Positions 7,711 to 17,260 of a DNA stretch of 64,000 bases are shown in pieces (the stretch's first letter is position 1; each line of letters opens with the position of its first letter). The notes beneath the pieces are model-generated. The model saw only the letters and a list, made by a program, of their open reading frames with translations, ran no database searches and was not told the origin of the DNA. The translations under genes were made by a program, and so were the position numbers. Source of the DNA: an uncultured Nitrospira sp. (GTDB taxonomy: Bacteria; Nitrospirota; Nitrospiria; Nitrospirales; Nitrospiraceae); assembly GCA_902500995.1 (NCBI GenBank), contig CABVSR010000003.1:1-64000 (forward strand), read 5' to 3'.

Positions 7711-8907
7711 ATGACCCGGCGATCACCATTCCTGACCATCTCTCCGGTACTCTGCGCGTGGCTCGCGCTGGCGCTTCTGCCGGGGTGTAAGCCGGAAGCC
7801 GGTTCGTCTCCCCCTCCTCAGGTTCCGGAGGTCGGCATCGTAGTGGCGACCACGCAGGATGTGCCCGACGAACCGGAGTTCATCGGGCAGGCGGAATCGT
7901 CACGTCCCGTGGAGATTCGTTCCCAGGTGACCGGCATTCTGAAGCAGTGGTTTTTCAAAGAAGGCCGGGATGTAAAACAAGGCGATCGCCTGTATCAAAT
8001 CGATCCCGTGCCTTTCCACGCCGCGATGTTGAGCGCCAAGGCAAAAGTCGCGCAGTCTGAAGCGCGGCTGGTCCAAGCCAAGCAGAATTTGGCCCGTGTG
8101 AAACCGCTGCTGGCTGAACAGGCCGTCAGCACCAAAGACGTGGATGATGCGGTGGCCGAAGAGCTGGCGGCGAAGGCGGCCCTTGAAGGCGCAAAGGCCG
8201 AACTCGTCAAAGCCAAATTCGACCTCGACAATACGCTGATCCTCGCACCGAATGACGGCATGATCGAGCGGACCCGGGTCTATGAAGGCCGATTGGTCTC
8301 GGCGCAAACAGACTTGCTGACCATGATCCATCAAGTCGACCCCATGTATGTCATCGTCAGCGCGCCCGAGAGTTTTTTGCTGAAACGCCGGCGAGATACC
8401 GATGCGAAACGCCTTCAGCACCCCGGTGTGTACGAATTGCGCGGTGTCCTCACCTTTGTCGACGGAACGACCTACCGGCATGAAGGCGTGCTGGACCTGC
8501 TTGATGTGGGATTAAAAACCGATACGGGCTCCAGGCAGGCCAGGGTCGTGTTTCCCAATCCGGACCGGGTGCTGTTGCCTGGACAGTTTGTGCGGGTGCG
8601 GTTCAAGGGCACGCTCAAAACCGGCGCTATCCTAGTCCCGCAACGTGCGGTGCAGCAGGGGGCGAAGGGTTCCATCGTGTTCGTCGTCGGCAAGGACGAC
8701 AAAGTAGAGATGCGGGAAATCGTGGCGACCAGTTGGCAAGGCACTCAATGGATCGTCGAGGAGGGATTGCAGGTCGGCGATCGCATCATCGTGGAGGGCC
8801 TGCATAAAATCGCGCCCGGCGCGCCGGTGAAGCCTGTGCCGGTCCCCGCCGCCGGCGCGACGACCGTTCCGACTGCCCCCCCGACGCAGCCGGAGCGCGC
8901 CTCGTGA
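7711..8907 (+). CDS. RND efflux periplasmic adaptor (AcrA/MexA-type lipoprotein)
   Basis: The 398-residue membrane fusion protein links the inner-membrane pump to the outer-membrane channel. A lipoprotein signal peptide ends L-L-P-G-C with Cys26 as the lipidated residue. A barrel/lipoyl region (I-R-S-Q-V-T-G-I-L, with its partner D-N-T-L-I-L-A-P-N-D-G-M-I) flanks a long alpha-hairpin rich in Ala, Lys and Glu (about residues 105-175). Next comes the membrane-proximal domain. The tail is Pro/Ala-rich. The start at 7711 follows CAGGAG and gives a normal signal peptide. Its stop codon overlaps the next start, showing translational coupling. Confidence 0.93.
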   Translation: MTRRSPFLTISPVLCAWLALALLPGCKPEAGSSPPPQVPEVGIVVATTQDVPDEPEFIGQAESSRPVEIRSQVTGILKQWFFKEGRDVKQGDRLYQIDPVPFHAAMLSAKAKVAQSEARLVQAKQNLARVKPLLAEQAVSTKDVDDAVAEELAAKAALEGAKAELVKAKFDLDNTLILAPNDGMIERTRVYEGRLVSAQTDLLTMIHQVDPMYVIVSAPESFLLKRRRDTDAKRLQHPGVYELRGVLTFVDGTTYRHEGVLDLLDVGLKTDTGSRQARVVFPNPDRVLLPGQFVRVRFKGTLKTGAILVPQRAVQQGAKGSIVFVVGKDDKVEMREIVATSWQGTQWIVEEGLQVGDRIIVEGLHKIAPGAPVKPVPVPAAGATTVPTAPPTQPERAS

Positions 8908-11900
8908 TCTCACACTTCTTTATCGATCGCCCGATTTTCGCCTCCGTGTTGTCGATCATCATCATGGTGATCGGCTTGGTGGCCTTGCAAGCGCTGCCCG
9001 TCGCGCAGTTTCCTGAAATCACCCCTCCCGTCGTACAGATCGAAGCCGACTACCCCGGCGCCAACGCGGAAATTCTGGCTGATTCGGTCGCGCGCCCGAT
9101 TGAGGTGCAACTGCCCGGCATCGACAATCTGCTCTATTACGATTCCACCAGCACGAACGACGGGCACATGTCGATCAAGCTGACCTTTGAGATCGGCACG
9201 GATGTCGATATCGCGCAGGTGCAAACTCAGAATCGCGTCAAACTTGCTGAGCCTCAGCTGCCGCCGGAAGTCGTCCGGCAGGGTATCAGCATCAACAAGG
9301 TCTCGCCGGACCTGTTGGCCGTCGTGGCCTTGAGTTCCACCGACCCGACGCATGACACGGTCTATCTGTCCAATTATGCGATTCTTCGCGTCCTCGACAA
9401 TCTCAAGCGTCTCCGCGGCGTGGGTAATGCGGTGGTGTTCGGTTCGCAGAATTACTCGATGCGGCTGATTCTGGACCCGATCCGCATGGCTCAACTCAGC
9501 CTCACGCCGACGGATATTGCCAATGTGGTGCGTGAGCAGAATCGGGATTTTCCGGCGGGAACCATCGGCCGGGAGCCCGCGCTGAAGGGCACGGAGCTGA
9601 CGATCCCCGTCATCACGCAGGGCCGCCTGACGGAAGTGAAAGACTTCGAAGACTTGATCGTTCGCGCCATGCCCAATGGCTCCATGGTTCGATTGAAAGA
9701 CGTGGCGCGCGTGGAGTTAGGGGCTCAATCGTACACGCTGGAAGGGCGCTGGAACGGCAAGCCGAACGTCTTTCTGCTGACGTTTCTTTCGCCCGGCGCG
9801 AACGCGCTTGAAACGGTGAAGCGGCTTCGCGCTGAATTGGCGACGGTCTCCAAAGGCTTTCCCACCGGCGTGTCCTACGACATTCCCTATGACACCACGC
9901 GGTTTATCGACGTCTCCATTAAAGAGGTGGTGAAGACGCTGGCGGAAGCGATGGTGCTCGTCATCCTCGTGGTCTATCTCTTTCTGCAGAGCTGGCGCGC
10001 GACGTTGATTCCAGGCGTGGCGGTGCCGGTATCGCTCATCGGCACGTTCGCCGGGATGCAAGCGCTGGGCTTTTCCATCAATACGCTGACCCTGTTCGGG
10101 ATGGTCCTGGCCATCGGTATCGTCGTCGACGATGCGATCGTCGTGGTCGAAAATTGCGAGCGGCACATGACCGAAGGCAAACTGTCGGCCAAGCAGGCCG
10201 CGAAGCGAGCCATGGAGGAAGTAACGGGGCCGGTGATCGCCATCGTGCTGGTGCTGTGCGCGGTGTTCGTGCCCGTCGGTTTTCTCGGCGGCATCACCGG
10301 GGAGCTGTACAAGCAGTTCGCCATTACCATTTCCATCGCCGTGATTATTTCCGGTTTCGTGGCCTTGACGCTTAGCCCTGCGCTGTGCGCGCTCGTGCTG
10401 AAGCCGGGAGAAGAACGGCGCCACGGGTTTTTCGGGCTATTTAACCGAACCTTTTCCTGGATGCAGGGGCGATATATCTCGACGGTGGGGACGGCGCTGG
10501 CACGGCGGGTCTTGTCCGTTGCAGTGTTCGCCGTGCTGCTGGCCGGCGTGTTTGTCTTGTTCAGAATCATTCCCGGCAGTTTCCTTCCCGAGGAAGATCA
10601 AGGATATTTCATCACGATCGTGCAACTTCCGGATGGGGCCTCGAAGCAGCGCACGGATACGGTGTTGAGCAAGATCGAACGCTATTTCTTGGCGAATCCG
10701 GCGATTCATTCGACCGATGCCCTGTCGGGACAGAATTTCGTGTTCAGCACGCGCGGGCCCAATGCGGCGACCATGTTTGTTCCTCTCACCCATTGGGACG
10801 AGCGGACGGCGCCGCACCAGCATGTCAAATCGTTGATCGGTGCGGCCTACGGCGAATTTGCCAAGATCCCTGAAGCCTTGATTCTGGCGTTCAACGCCCC
10901 GTCCATTCGCGGGCTCGGCGCGACGGGTGGATTTTCCGTGCAGCTCCAAGATCCGAGCGGCGGTGATTTCAATAAGTTCTCGGCGGTGGCGCAGGAGTTC
11001 GTCGCCAAGGCGCGGCAGAACCCGGCCATTGGCGCCATCGGCACCAGCTTCCGTGTCAGTGCTCCGCGAATTTTCGCCAGAGTGAATCGCGAGCGCGCCA
11101 AGGCGTTAGGGGTACCGATCTCCGAGGTGTTTGATACGCTGCAGGCCTATTTCGGAAATTTATACGTCAACGACTTCGTCAAGTTCGGCCGGGTGTTTCG
11201 CGTGCAGACCGAGGCGGAGGCGCAGTATCGATCAACCCCCGACGACATCTCGAAAATTTATGTGCGGGCTGTGGGCGCGCAGGGTCCGACCATGATTCCT
11301 TTGGACACGGTGGTGAGCACGGAATTCAGCAGCGGTCCCGATCCCGTCACGCATTTCAATGGCTATAATACGGCGCTTGTGCTGGGCTCGGCGGCTCCTG
11401 GGGTGAGTTCGGGGCAGGTATTGGATGTCCTCGACCGGTTGGCGAAGGAGGTGCTGGTGCCGCAGGGATACGGGATTGATTGGAGCGGCATCTCCTATCA
11501 GGAACGTATGGTGGGCAATCAGTCGCTGTATGCCTTTGGCTTCGGGTTGTTGATGGTGTTCTTGGTATTGGCCGCGCAATATGAGAGCTGGGTGGTGCCT
11601 TTTGCGGTGATTCTCGCGGTTCCCATCGGGTTGTTCGGCGCCTTGAGCGCCGTCTGGCTCAAGGGGATGACGAATGACATCTATTTTCAGATCGGACTGG
11701 TGACACTCATCGGACTCTCGGCGAAGAACGCGATCCTCATTGTGGAGTTCGCCAACAAACGTTATGAGGAAGGGCATCCCTTACTGGAGGGCACCATCGA
11801 AGCGGCCAGACTCCGGTTCCGTCCGATCGTGATGACCTCGATGGCTTTCATTCTGGGTGTCGTCCCGTTGGTGATTGCCACGGGCGCAGGCGCAGCCAGC

Positions 11901-12086
11901 AGAAATTCGATCGGGACGGGAGTATTCGGGGGCATGCTGGCAGCCACGTTTCTGGCCATTTTTTTCGTGCCGCTGTTTTTTGTCTTGATCCGTTCGCTGC
12001 GTCGCGGCCGCACAAGTCAGCCTCCTCCTTCCGTCCAGGAAGATCCGGATGCACCTCAAAAGGAGCGTGATTATCAGCATGCGTAG
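8904..12086 (+). CDS. RND efflux pump permease (HAE-1 family, AcrB/MexB-type)
   Basis: A 1060-residue proton-driven inner-membrane pump of standard family length. It begins with the canonical F-F-I-D-R-P-I-F-A and has 12 predicted membrane segments in two halves separated by large periplasmic loops. The proton-relay residues are present: D409 and D410 in the fourth helix (I-V-V-D-D-A-I) and K941 in the tenth (S-A-K-N-A). The start is GTG at 8904, overlapping the adaptor stop as GTGA. HAE-1 pumps export hydrophobic and amphiphilic drugs; the actual substrates here are unknown. Confidence 0.96.
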   Translation: MISHFFIDRPIFASVLSIIIMVIGLVALQALPVAQFPEITPPVVQIEADYPGANAEILADSVARPIEVQLPGIDNLLYYDSTSTNDGHMSIKLTFEIGTDVDIAQVQTQNRVKLAEPQLPPEVVRQGISINKVSPDLLAVVALSSTDPTHDTVYLSNYAILRVLDNLKRLRGVGNAVVFGSQNYSMRLILDPIRMAQLSLTPTDIANVVREQNRDFPAGTIGREPALKGTELTIPVITQGRLTEVKDFEDLIVRAMPNGSMVRLKDVARVELGAQSYTLEGRWNGKPNVFLLTFLSPGANALETVKRLRAELATVSKGFPTGVSYDIPYDTTRFIDVSIKEVVKTLAEAMVLVILVVYLFLQSWRATLIPGVAVPVSLIGTFAGMQALGFSINTLTLFGMVLAIGIVVDDAIVVVENCERHMTEGKLSAKQAAKRAMEEVTGPVIAIVLVLCAVFVPVGFLGGITGELYKQFAITISIAVIISGFVALTLSPALCALVLKPGEERRHGFFGLFNRTFSWMQGRYISTVGTALARRVLSVAVFAVLLAGVFVLFRIIPGSFLPEEDQGYFITIVQLPDGASKQRTDTVLSKIERYFLANPAIHSTDALSGQNFVFSTRGPNAATMFVPLTHWDERTAPHQHVKSLIGAAYGEFAKIPEALILAFNAPSIRGLGATGGFSVQLQDPSGGDFNKFSAVAQEFVAKARQNPAIGAIGTSFRVSAPRIFARVNRERAKALGVPISEVFDTLQAYFGNLYVNDFVKFGRVFRVQTEAEAQYRSTPDDISKIYVRAVGAQGPTMIPLDTVVSTEFSSGPDPVTHFNGYNTALVLGSAAPGVSSGQVLDVLDRLAKEVLVPQGYGIDWSGISYQERMVGNQSLYAFGFGLLMVFLVLAAQYESWVVPFAVILAVPIGLFGALSAVWLKGMTNDIYFQIGLVTLIGLSAKNAILIVEFANKRYEEGHPLLEGTIEAARLRFRPIVMTSMAFILGVVPLVIATGAGAASRNSIGTGVFGGMLAATFLAIFFVPLFFVLIRSLRRGRTSQPPPSVQEDPDAPQKERDYQHA

Positions 12087-13500
12087 ACTGGCATTGATGC
12101 TTTCCTCGACCCTTCTGGCGGCCTGTGCCCTCGGTCCTGATTTCACTCGGCCTGATGCGACGACGCCGGACGCATTCCGCATGGCAGAACCGGGTGGCGA
12201 CGCGGCGTCGATTGCCAACACGCCCTGGTGGGAGTTATTGAAGGATCAAGAGCTGCAGAAACTCATCCGAACCGCGCTGGATGAAAACAAGGACCTCAAG
12301 CGGGCGGCGTCGGCGGTCGAAGAATTTCAGGCGCGGCTGTTCATTGCGAAGACCGATTATATTCCGCAAATGAATGTGACTGCTAACGCGCCGCTCTTCG
12401 GTCGTAAAACCAACTTTCTCTTCCCCGGATTTCCCAACCCGTTCAACTATTATTTGCAGGGAAATCTGTCCTGGGAACTCGACATTTGGGGACGCATTCG
12501 CCGGTCCAACGAGGCGGCGCGGGGAGATCTGTTGGCTCGAGAGGAAAATCGGCGCGCTATTGTTCTGCAACTGGTCAGTGGCGTGGCGGAGGCGTACTTC
12601 GACCTGCTCCAGTTTGATATGCAACTTGATATCGCCCGGCGTACGCTGAAGTCATGGGAGGAATCAGTCAGAATTGCTCAGGCCCGCTTGCGACAAGGCA
12701 TGATCTCGAAACTCGACGCCGATCAGTTCGAGGCCGAACGGGCCAATGCGGCGGCGAGGGCGGCGGAATTCGAGCGGCAGAAGGTGCAGAAGGAGAATCA
12801 GTTGAGTGTCTTGCTGGGACGAAACCCCGGCGCGATCGCGCGAGGCCACTCCCTTACCGAACAGGTCATGCCGCCGGAGGTGCCGCCGGGGCTTCCTTCC
12901 GAATTGCTTCAACGCCGCCCGGATATTTTGCAGGCCGAACAAGATCTCGCCGCAGCGACGGCTCGAATCGGGATGGCCAAAGCCGACCGGTTTCCCAAAC
13001 TGAGTATTACGGGGATCTTGGGTGTGGCGAGCCCGCACCTGTCCCGGTTGGTGGCGAATGAGACGGCGTTCGGTGTTGCCGGTCCCGGTCTGGCTGGTCC
13101 CTTGCTGAATGCGCAAATCTTAGGATTCCAACAGAAAGCTGCGGAGGCCCAAGCGCGGCAGGCCGTGGCTCAATACGAGCAGTCCGTACTGGTGGCGTTT
13201 AAAGAAGTCGAGGATTCTCTGGTGGCGGTGAGGACCGTCCGTGAACAGCGGACTGCGCAGCTGCAACAGGTCGAGGCTCTCCGATCAGCGCTGAGTCTCG
13301 CCAACCTGCGTTACAAGGGCGGGTTGGCCAACTATCTGGATGTCTTGATTGCGCAACGCAATCTCTTCGAAGCCGAGTTGGCACTCATGGGGACGCATCG
13401 CTTGCATCTGGTGTCCATTGTCCAGCTATACAAAGCGCTTGGTGGAGGGTGGACACCTGAGGAGCAACCGGCTGCGCCATCCGCGACCGGAAAGAGTTAG
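12079..13500 (+). CDS. Outer-membrane efflux factor (NodT/OprM-type lipoprotein)
   Basis: A 473-residue TolC-like outer-membrane channel subunit. Its lipoprotein signal ends L-A-A-C with Cys16 lipidated. The mature start A-L-G-P-D-F-x-R-P and the segments W-W-E-L-L-K-D, L-S-W-E-L-D-I-W-G-R-I-R-R and Y-L-D-V-L-I-A-Q-R-N-L are diagnostic of the NodT family. The ATG at 12079 is preferred and overlaps the pump gene by 8 bases. A start at 12049 would only lengthen the signal peptide. It completes the tripartite pump, and it could also serve the type I secretion system downstream, which lacks its own outer-membrane channel. The stop overlaps a convergent gene by four bases. Confidence 0.94.
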   Translation: MRRLALMLSSTLLAACALGPDFTRPDATTPDAFRMAEPGGDAASIANTPWWELLKDQELQKLIRTALDENKDLKRAASAVEEFQARLFIAKTDYIPQMNVTANAPLFGRKTNFLFPGFPNPFNYYLQGNLSWELDIWGRIRRSNEAARGDLLAREENRRAIVLQLVSGVAEAYFDLLQFDMQLDIARRTLKSWEESVRIAQARLRQGMISKLDADQFEAERANAAARAAEFERQKVQKENQLSVLLGRNPGAIARGHSLTEQVMPPEVPPGLPSELLQRRPDILQAEQDLAAATARIGMAKADRFPKLSITGILGVASPHLSRLVANETAFGVAGPGLAGPLLNAQILGFQQKAAEAQARQAVAQYEQSVLVAFKEVEDSLVAVRTVREQRTAQLQQVEALRSALSLANLRYKGGLANYLDVLIAQRNLFEAELALMGTHRLHLVSIVQLYKALGGGWTPEEQPAAPSATGKS

Positions 13501-13907
13501 CGCCGTGACGTGAGAAGGGTGGCGAACATTCCACCCAGGGCAGCCATGAGGATCAGGGTGAAACCACTGCGAATCCACGAGGCAGTCGTTTGGATGCCTA
13601 AGGCAATGTGTGCGAGATTGAAGATCCAGACTGTCGCCGCCACCCATGCCAAGTGTTCCGTTCGATGGCGTGATATGCGGATACCTGCGACGCTGAAGCC
13701 CAGTGCACCGGATAAAAGATTGGCCGTGTAAGTAGTTGACGGGTTACCCTCCAGATTGACGCCGACGACAGCCATCCCGAATCCCGCCGCGAACGTCAAA
13801 CCATACACGAGTGTCGCATCGCGAAGAACGGCTTTTGCGCCGACCGGCAGTGGAGGCGGCCCTTCGTCCGTTTGAAGGGCCGCACGCAAGTTTCCGGGGG
13901 TCATCAC
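13497..13907 (-). CDS. Small integral membrane protein, unknown function
   Basis: The 136-residue product has about four hydrophobic spans (roughly residues 33-55, 62-78, 87-105 and 112-130) after a Pro-rich cytoplasmic N-terminus. I do not recognise the family. Its start overlaps the end of the next upstream minus-strand gene by four bases (ATGA). Its stop overlaps the efflux operon's last stop codon, so the two transcripts converge with no visible terminator between them. Confidence 0.65.
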   Translation of the reverse strand: MMTPGNLRAALQTDEGPPPLPVGAKAVLRDATLVYGLTFAAGFGMAVVGVNLEGNPSTTYTANLLSGALGFSVAGIRISRHRTEHLAWVAATVWIFNLAHIALGIQTTASWIRSGFTLILMAALGGMFATLLTSRR

Positions 13908-14104
13908 AATCTTTTCTTCGGTGTGGAGGGGTATGCCGTGGGAGGTCGAGACAGGGATTTCCGAGTGCGCATCCAGCGACTCAGGCGCTTGGATATCGCG
14001 TAGACCAGGTTGTCGATGGCGAGAACCAGCGCGCCGATCGTGAATAGTCCCAGTACCAGGGCCAGCTCTACATCGATGGACATGCTCGGTATTTCCATGG
14101 TCAA
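13904..14104 (-). CDS. Small single-span membrane protein
   Basis: The 66-residue frame starts M-T-M-E-I-P-S-M and has one strongly hydrophobic segment (about residues 12-36), followed by a basic, Ser/Pro-rich tail. The ATGA overlap with the downstream gene suggests translational coupling and supports its reality. No family is recognised. It could instead be spurious, because it is short and tail-heavy. Confidence 0.5.
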   Translation of the reverse strand: MTMEIPSMSIDVELALVLGLFTIGALVLAIDNLVYAISKRLSRWMRTRKSLSRPPTAYPSTPKKRL

Positions 14105-14118
14105 AAGACTGCTGCCAT

Positions 14119-14355
14119 TTATGCCGCTAGATCAGCCATGCCTTCTGTGTTGGTGAAGTGAACGTCCGTCTTGACTGAATGGGCGGGACAGGTGGTTTTG
14201 GCTGCCTGCGTCTGGCGGTTTCGCTCGAATACACTCTCCGACAAATTCCCGCAGTTCATGCAGCGCCATGCCTGCAGCCACATAGGGCCTGAAGAGTCTT
14301 CCATATCGAGGAGAAAATCTTCGATCATGCATCCGTTACAGCGAGAACAGCTCAT
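14119..14355 (-). CDS. Small Cys-rich (zinc-ribbon-like) protein
   Basis: A 78-residue protein with two CxxC pairs, C3-S-R-C6 and C32-M-N-C35, and an additional Cys at residue 9. This suggests a single zinc-binding knuckle. The N-terminal part M-S-C-S-R-C-N-G-C-M and the W-R-C-M-N-C-G-N segment resemble short proteins I associate with Nitrospira genomes (recall, not a search). AGGCACCAC precedes the start, with AGGGAGG slightly further upstream. A regulatory or nucleic-acid-binding role is possible but not shown. Confidence 0.7.
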   Translation of the reverse strand: MSCSRCNGCMIEDFLLDMEDSSGPMWLQAWRCMNCGNLSESVFERNRQTQAAKTTCPAHSVKTDVHFTNTEGMADLAA

Positions 14356-14504
14356 GTGGTGCCTCCCTTATTCCGTGCTTGTGTCTAAGCGTAGAACCTC
14401 AGCGACGTCCGGGGTAGACCTGTCTGTAGTACCTCCTTGGTAGTGTGGTTTGCGGGGGGAGGATCGTCTGGTGGTGGTCATGGGTCTCCAGGTCCTTCTC
14501 ACGG

Positions 14505-14867
14505 CTAGTCCATAGCCCTAATCGTCAATTCTGGAGGCGTATTCCGGAACTCCAATTCAGGGGGGTATTTCACTTGCAGGAACCAGTTGAGACGAGCGCG
14601 TTCATCGACATCCATAACAAGAAGTTCCACGCCAAATCGTTCTCCTTGCATCCAGCTGACTTTTGCCAGCCTAACCGAGACGGGGCGTCCTTCGTCGGGA
14701 ATTCGAATCTTGACAGCAAGATGATCCCCATCGATGAGATGGTGGAAGGTTGTGCGCAGGGTTTCGTGCTGCCCGATTTCAAAAATCTTCCCTTGTTCCG
14801 CGCAACCCAGAGACACATCTGAAAGGATGCAATGAACGAGGAGCCGTATTTGCGATGAGCGTTTCAT
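14505..14867 (-). CDS. PilZ-like domain protein
   Basis: The 120-residue protein is essentially one beta-barrel-like domain with PilZ features. They include L-S-D-V-S-L-G-C near the front and a closing G-E-R-F-G-V-E-L followed by a helix (D-E-R-A-R-L-N-W-F-L). PilZ domains bind cyclic di-GMP through R-x-x-x-R and D/N-x-S-x-x-G. The second motif is recognisable (D-V-S-x-x-C, with Gly displaced) and the first is weak (M-K-R-S-S-Q-I-R), so binding may be degenerate. I chose the internal ATG at 14867, since upstream residues look non-native. The gene stands alone. Confidence 0.55.
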   Translation of the reverse strand: MKRSSQIRLLVHCILSDVSLGCAEQGKIFEIGQHETLRTTFHHLIDGDHLAVKIRIPDEGRPVSVRLAKVSWMQGERFGVELLVMDVDERARLNWFLQVKYPPELEFRNTPPELTIRAMD

Positions 14868-15038
14868 TCTCCCTCCCCCGCCTTGCATGGCGTCGTGAAC
14901 AAACTGCTGCGGAGAATATCGCGCTGACACCGGGTCAGATAGTCTTCGAAGAGGGTACTGCGATCGAGGGGCACGTGCGCGAAGGAAAGATACGCCTCAA
15001 GGGCCTACCTGTGCATGCTGCGTCGGCCTGGGGAGGGC

Positions 15039-16241
15039 TCAGAGCTGAGGGAATGTGAGGAGGTTGTTCAGTCCCTCATTCTTAGGTCGGTAGGGTGGAG
15101 TGTGGAGGAGTCGAGCGCGCACTGATCCGTCCAAAACTTCTGTGCCTGTGCCTGTTTGCATTACCGGCCGATAGAATCGTGGGTGAAGCCATTTTCGAAA
15201 TCCGACAAAACTTTCCCGAAAAGAGTCATGAATGGGGCTTAACACGCTCAGCGTTTCCGGTATTCCGCTTGGCTCGATGGCCAGGCCCTTTGCCGCCGAA
15301 TTTCGCTGGATCCAGGCTAAAGATACGTCAGCCATTTGCCGGTCGGGATAGGTTCCGCCGAGATCCCCATGGGATCCGGCAAACCACCGCTGTTCAATGA
15401 CTTGCCCGCTTTTGGCCGGCGTTGTCCAGAGTGTCGCATTGTGATCGGCCCGATGTTCGTCAATCGCAAGGGCGTGACAAGCCTGGTGCACAATCGGACT
15501 TAATTCCGTGTCGCGAAAATTGTACCGGTGCTCGTTCAGCCATTTGAGCGCGCTCGTTGGAATACCAAGCGGTCCCACGGTATCCCAGAGTCCCAACACC
15601 GTGACGGCAATCTCAACAGAACCTCTGCGCCGGCTGAGGGCACGCCTTGTAGCCTCCGGTGTGTGCGGCAAAGCACGGTACATGCGATAGGCGTCATTGA
15701 TAACATGATCGTCAGGATCGATGATCATTCCGGTGAGGCATTCGTGCAGATGCGCGACTGACTCGCCTGAAGAGGAGAGCGAATGAGCCGCTTCTCGCAC
15801 AAGCCCAGCCAGGCGTTTATTGAGTAATGCTGGCGGTGGGAGTCCGGCGAGCGTGAGGAGGCCGACAAGCGAGCGCGCGGTGTAGGCCCCTCGGCTGAAC
15901 CCATAGATATACACCTCATCACCAGGATCATAGGTTGCGGCAAGGTACGCGTAGCCCTGGAGAATCGTGCGATCCAGCCCGTAGCCGAACGCACCTTCAC
16001 GGAACCGATGGAACCAGGGGACAGCCGTACCCGGTTCGTACCATTTCTGCTGTAACTGTCCATCGCTTGCGAGAGGAAGAATCGATTGGTACAGCTGGAA
16101 GACGTTTGTTGCCGGACGCACAGGGCATTCGGCCGCGGATCGGGATTGCCCGAGAATGGTTCTTGATGACACGGCCCGGGCGCCGGCGTCTGGAGGCCGG
16201 TCCCATTCACCATCGAAACACAGAATCACGCGTTTTGACAC
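15039..16241 (-). CDS. DUF2235 alpha/beta-hydrolase (Tle1-like phospholipase fold)
   Basis: A 400-residue protein opening with R-V-I-L-C-F-D-G-E-W, the usual start of DUF2235. The G-F-S116-R-G-A nucleophile elbow, D220 in L-G-L-W-D-T-V-G and H291 in G-S-H-G-D-L-G-G are plausible members of a Ser-Asp-His triad. DUF2235 forms the catalytic core of Tle1 type VI secretion phospholipases. No VgrG, PAAR or immunity gene is nearby and there is no signal peptide, so an effector role is not supported. It may be a cytoplasmic lipase or esterase. The family call is firm. Confidence 0.88.
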   Translation of the reverse strand: MSKRVILCFDGEWDRPPDAGARAVSSRTILGQSRSAAECPVRPATNVFQLYQSILPLASDGQLQQKWYEPGTAVPWFHRFREGAFGYGLDRTILQGYAYLAATYDPGDEVYIYGFSRGAYTARSLVGLLTLAGLPPPALLNKRLAGLVREAAHSLSSSGESVAHLHECLTGMIIDPDDHVINDAYRMYRALPHTPEATRRALSRRRGSVEIAVTVLGLWDTVGPLGIPTSALKWLNEHRYNFRDTELSPIVHQACHALAIDEHRADHNATLWTTPAKSGQVIEQRWFAGSHGDLGGTYPDRQMADVSLAWIQRNSAAKGLAIEPSGIPETLSVLSPIHDSFRESFVGFRKWLHPRFYRPVMQTGTGTEVLDGSVRARLLHTPPYRPKNEGLNNLLTFPQL

Positions 16242-16682
16242 ATAGGCACTTTCTCCACGACAAGCGGGAGCCGTCAGTCTCGCCGCGTGAGTCGCCTCCC
16301 AGGTCAGGAGTACTCAACGTCAATGGTGATCAGGGTTGAACGCCGGCAGCGGAGAAAGCAATCCTGATGCCAGTCGTGCACTATGTCGTGACCGCAAGGC
16401 GATAGAAGGATCTGACATCGAACGGCCCAAATGCCGCTTTGCGCGCTAGGAAGTCTGGAGCAATGCTGCAGCGTGGCTCAAAGTCTGTATCGGATGTGAT
16501 ACGCAGCAGTATCTAAACGCATACGCGATGCTTCGTAGCAAGGGACGATAGCATGGCGAGTGTCGGACCCACACGTTGCGTCCCCCATCACGGCTCAAAT
16601 GGAGCTCAGGTCAGATATTTGAGTGAAGCTCCAGCAGAAGCGATGTCGGGAAGGGGATGGTCTTACAACCCCGTGCAGCTGC
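16242..16682. other. Intergenic region, nothing recognised
   Basis: About 440 bases between two minus-strand genes. I found no convincing gene, RNA, repeat or terminator. A promoter for the DUF2235 gene would be expected at the left edge but is not distinct. Confidence 0.45.
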
Positions 16683-17234
16683 CTATCGGCCGTTGCCTCT
16701 GAGGATGAGGTCTCGATCCTGCTCGATGTGAGCGGCTAAATCTTGGAGGGCCTGAGTGGTGGCTTTTTCAATAGGCTCTTGGTCTGAGGCCGTGACCCAT
16801 CGCACGGAGGATCCCAAAGCCTCGCCTTCGGCAGCATAGGTTTTGAACGCCGCCTGCCCCGTGTAGGAGAGGTCGGCTTCCAGATGCACTCGATAGAGAT
16901 ACCGATCCGGTGCTCGTAGAGTCAGCCAGGCCTTTACGATCAGCTTGAGTTCGGCCGGATCAGGTCCAATCGCCTTGAACGTTTGCCGTTCAGCAAAGTA
17001 CTGGATGATGGCTTGACGCAGGTCTTTCGTGGGCCAATCGAGCATGGGTATGCCCGGCATGTGGTCAGCGCCTTCGATGGCGAGAAAGGGCACTTCAAGC
17101 TGTGCATCCACAGGAATCGTACTGGGGGCCTGGCCGTGCGATGAGGGCGTGACGTGAATGTGATGAACGCAGCCTGACAGGAGCAGGCAGGCACCAATCA
17201 GCAACATCGTCAGTCGTGGAAGAGGATTCAGCAT
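16683..17234 (-). CDS. Putative lipoprotein, unknown function
   Basis: The 183-residue product has a lipoprotein signal ending L-L-S-G-C with Cys22 lipidated. The mature part resembles an LPS-assembly- or curli-type 'lipoprotein of unknown function' with mixed alpha/beta content. A T-x-L-K-A-W-L-T-L-like strand pattern is visible, but no family is recognised. The next upstream minus-strand gene also encodes an exported protein and ends 26 bases before this start, so the two probably form an operon. Confidence 0.75.
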   Translation of the reverse strand: MLNPLPRLTMLLIGACLLLSGCVHHIHVTPSSHGQAPSTIPVDAQLEVPFLAIEGADHMPGIPMLDWPTKDLRQAIIQYFAERQTFKAIGPDPAELKLIVKAWLTLRAPDRYLYRVHLEADLSYTGQAAFKTYAAEGEALGSSVRWVTASDQEPIEKATTQALQDLAAHIEQDRDLILRGNGR

Positions 17235-17260
17235 GGCGCGCGTCTACTGGTTGTGGCTCG

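Noticed and set aside
8910-10424. Long minus-strand frames inside the RND pump gene
   Set aside because: Shadows of a conserved 1060-residue gene; no ribosome-binding sites or motifs.
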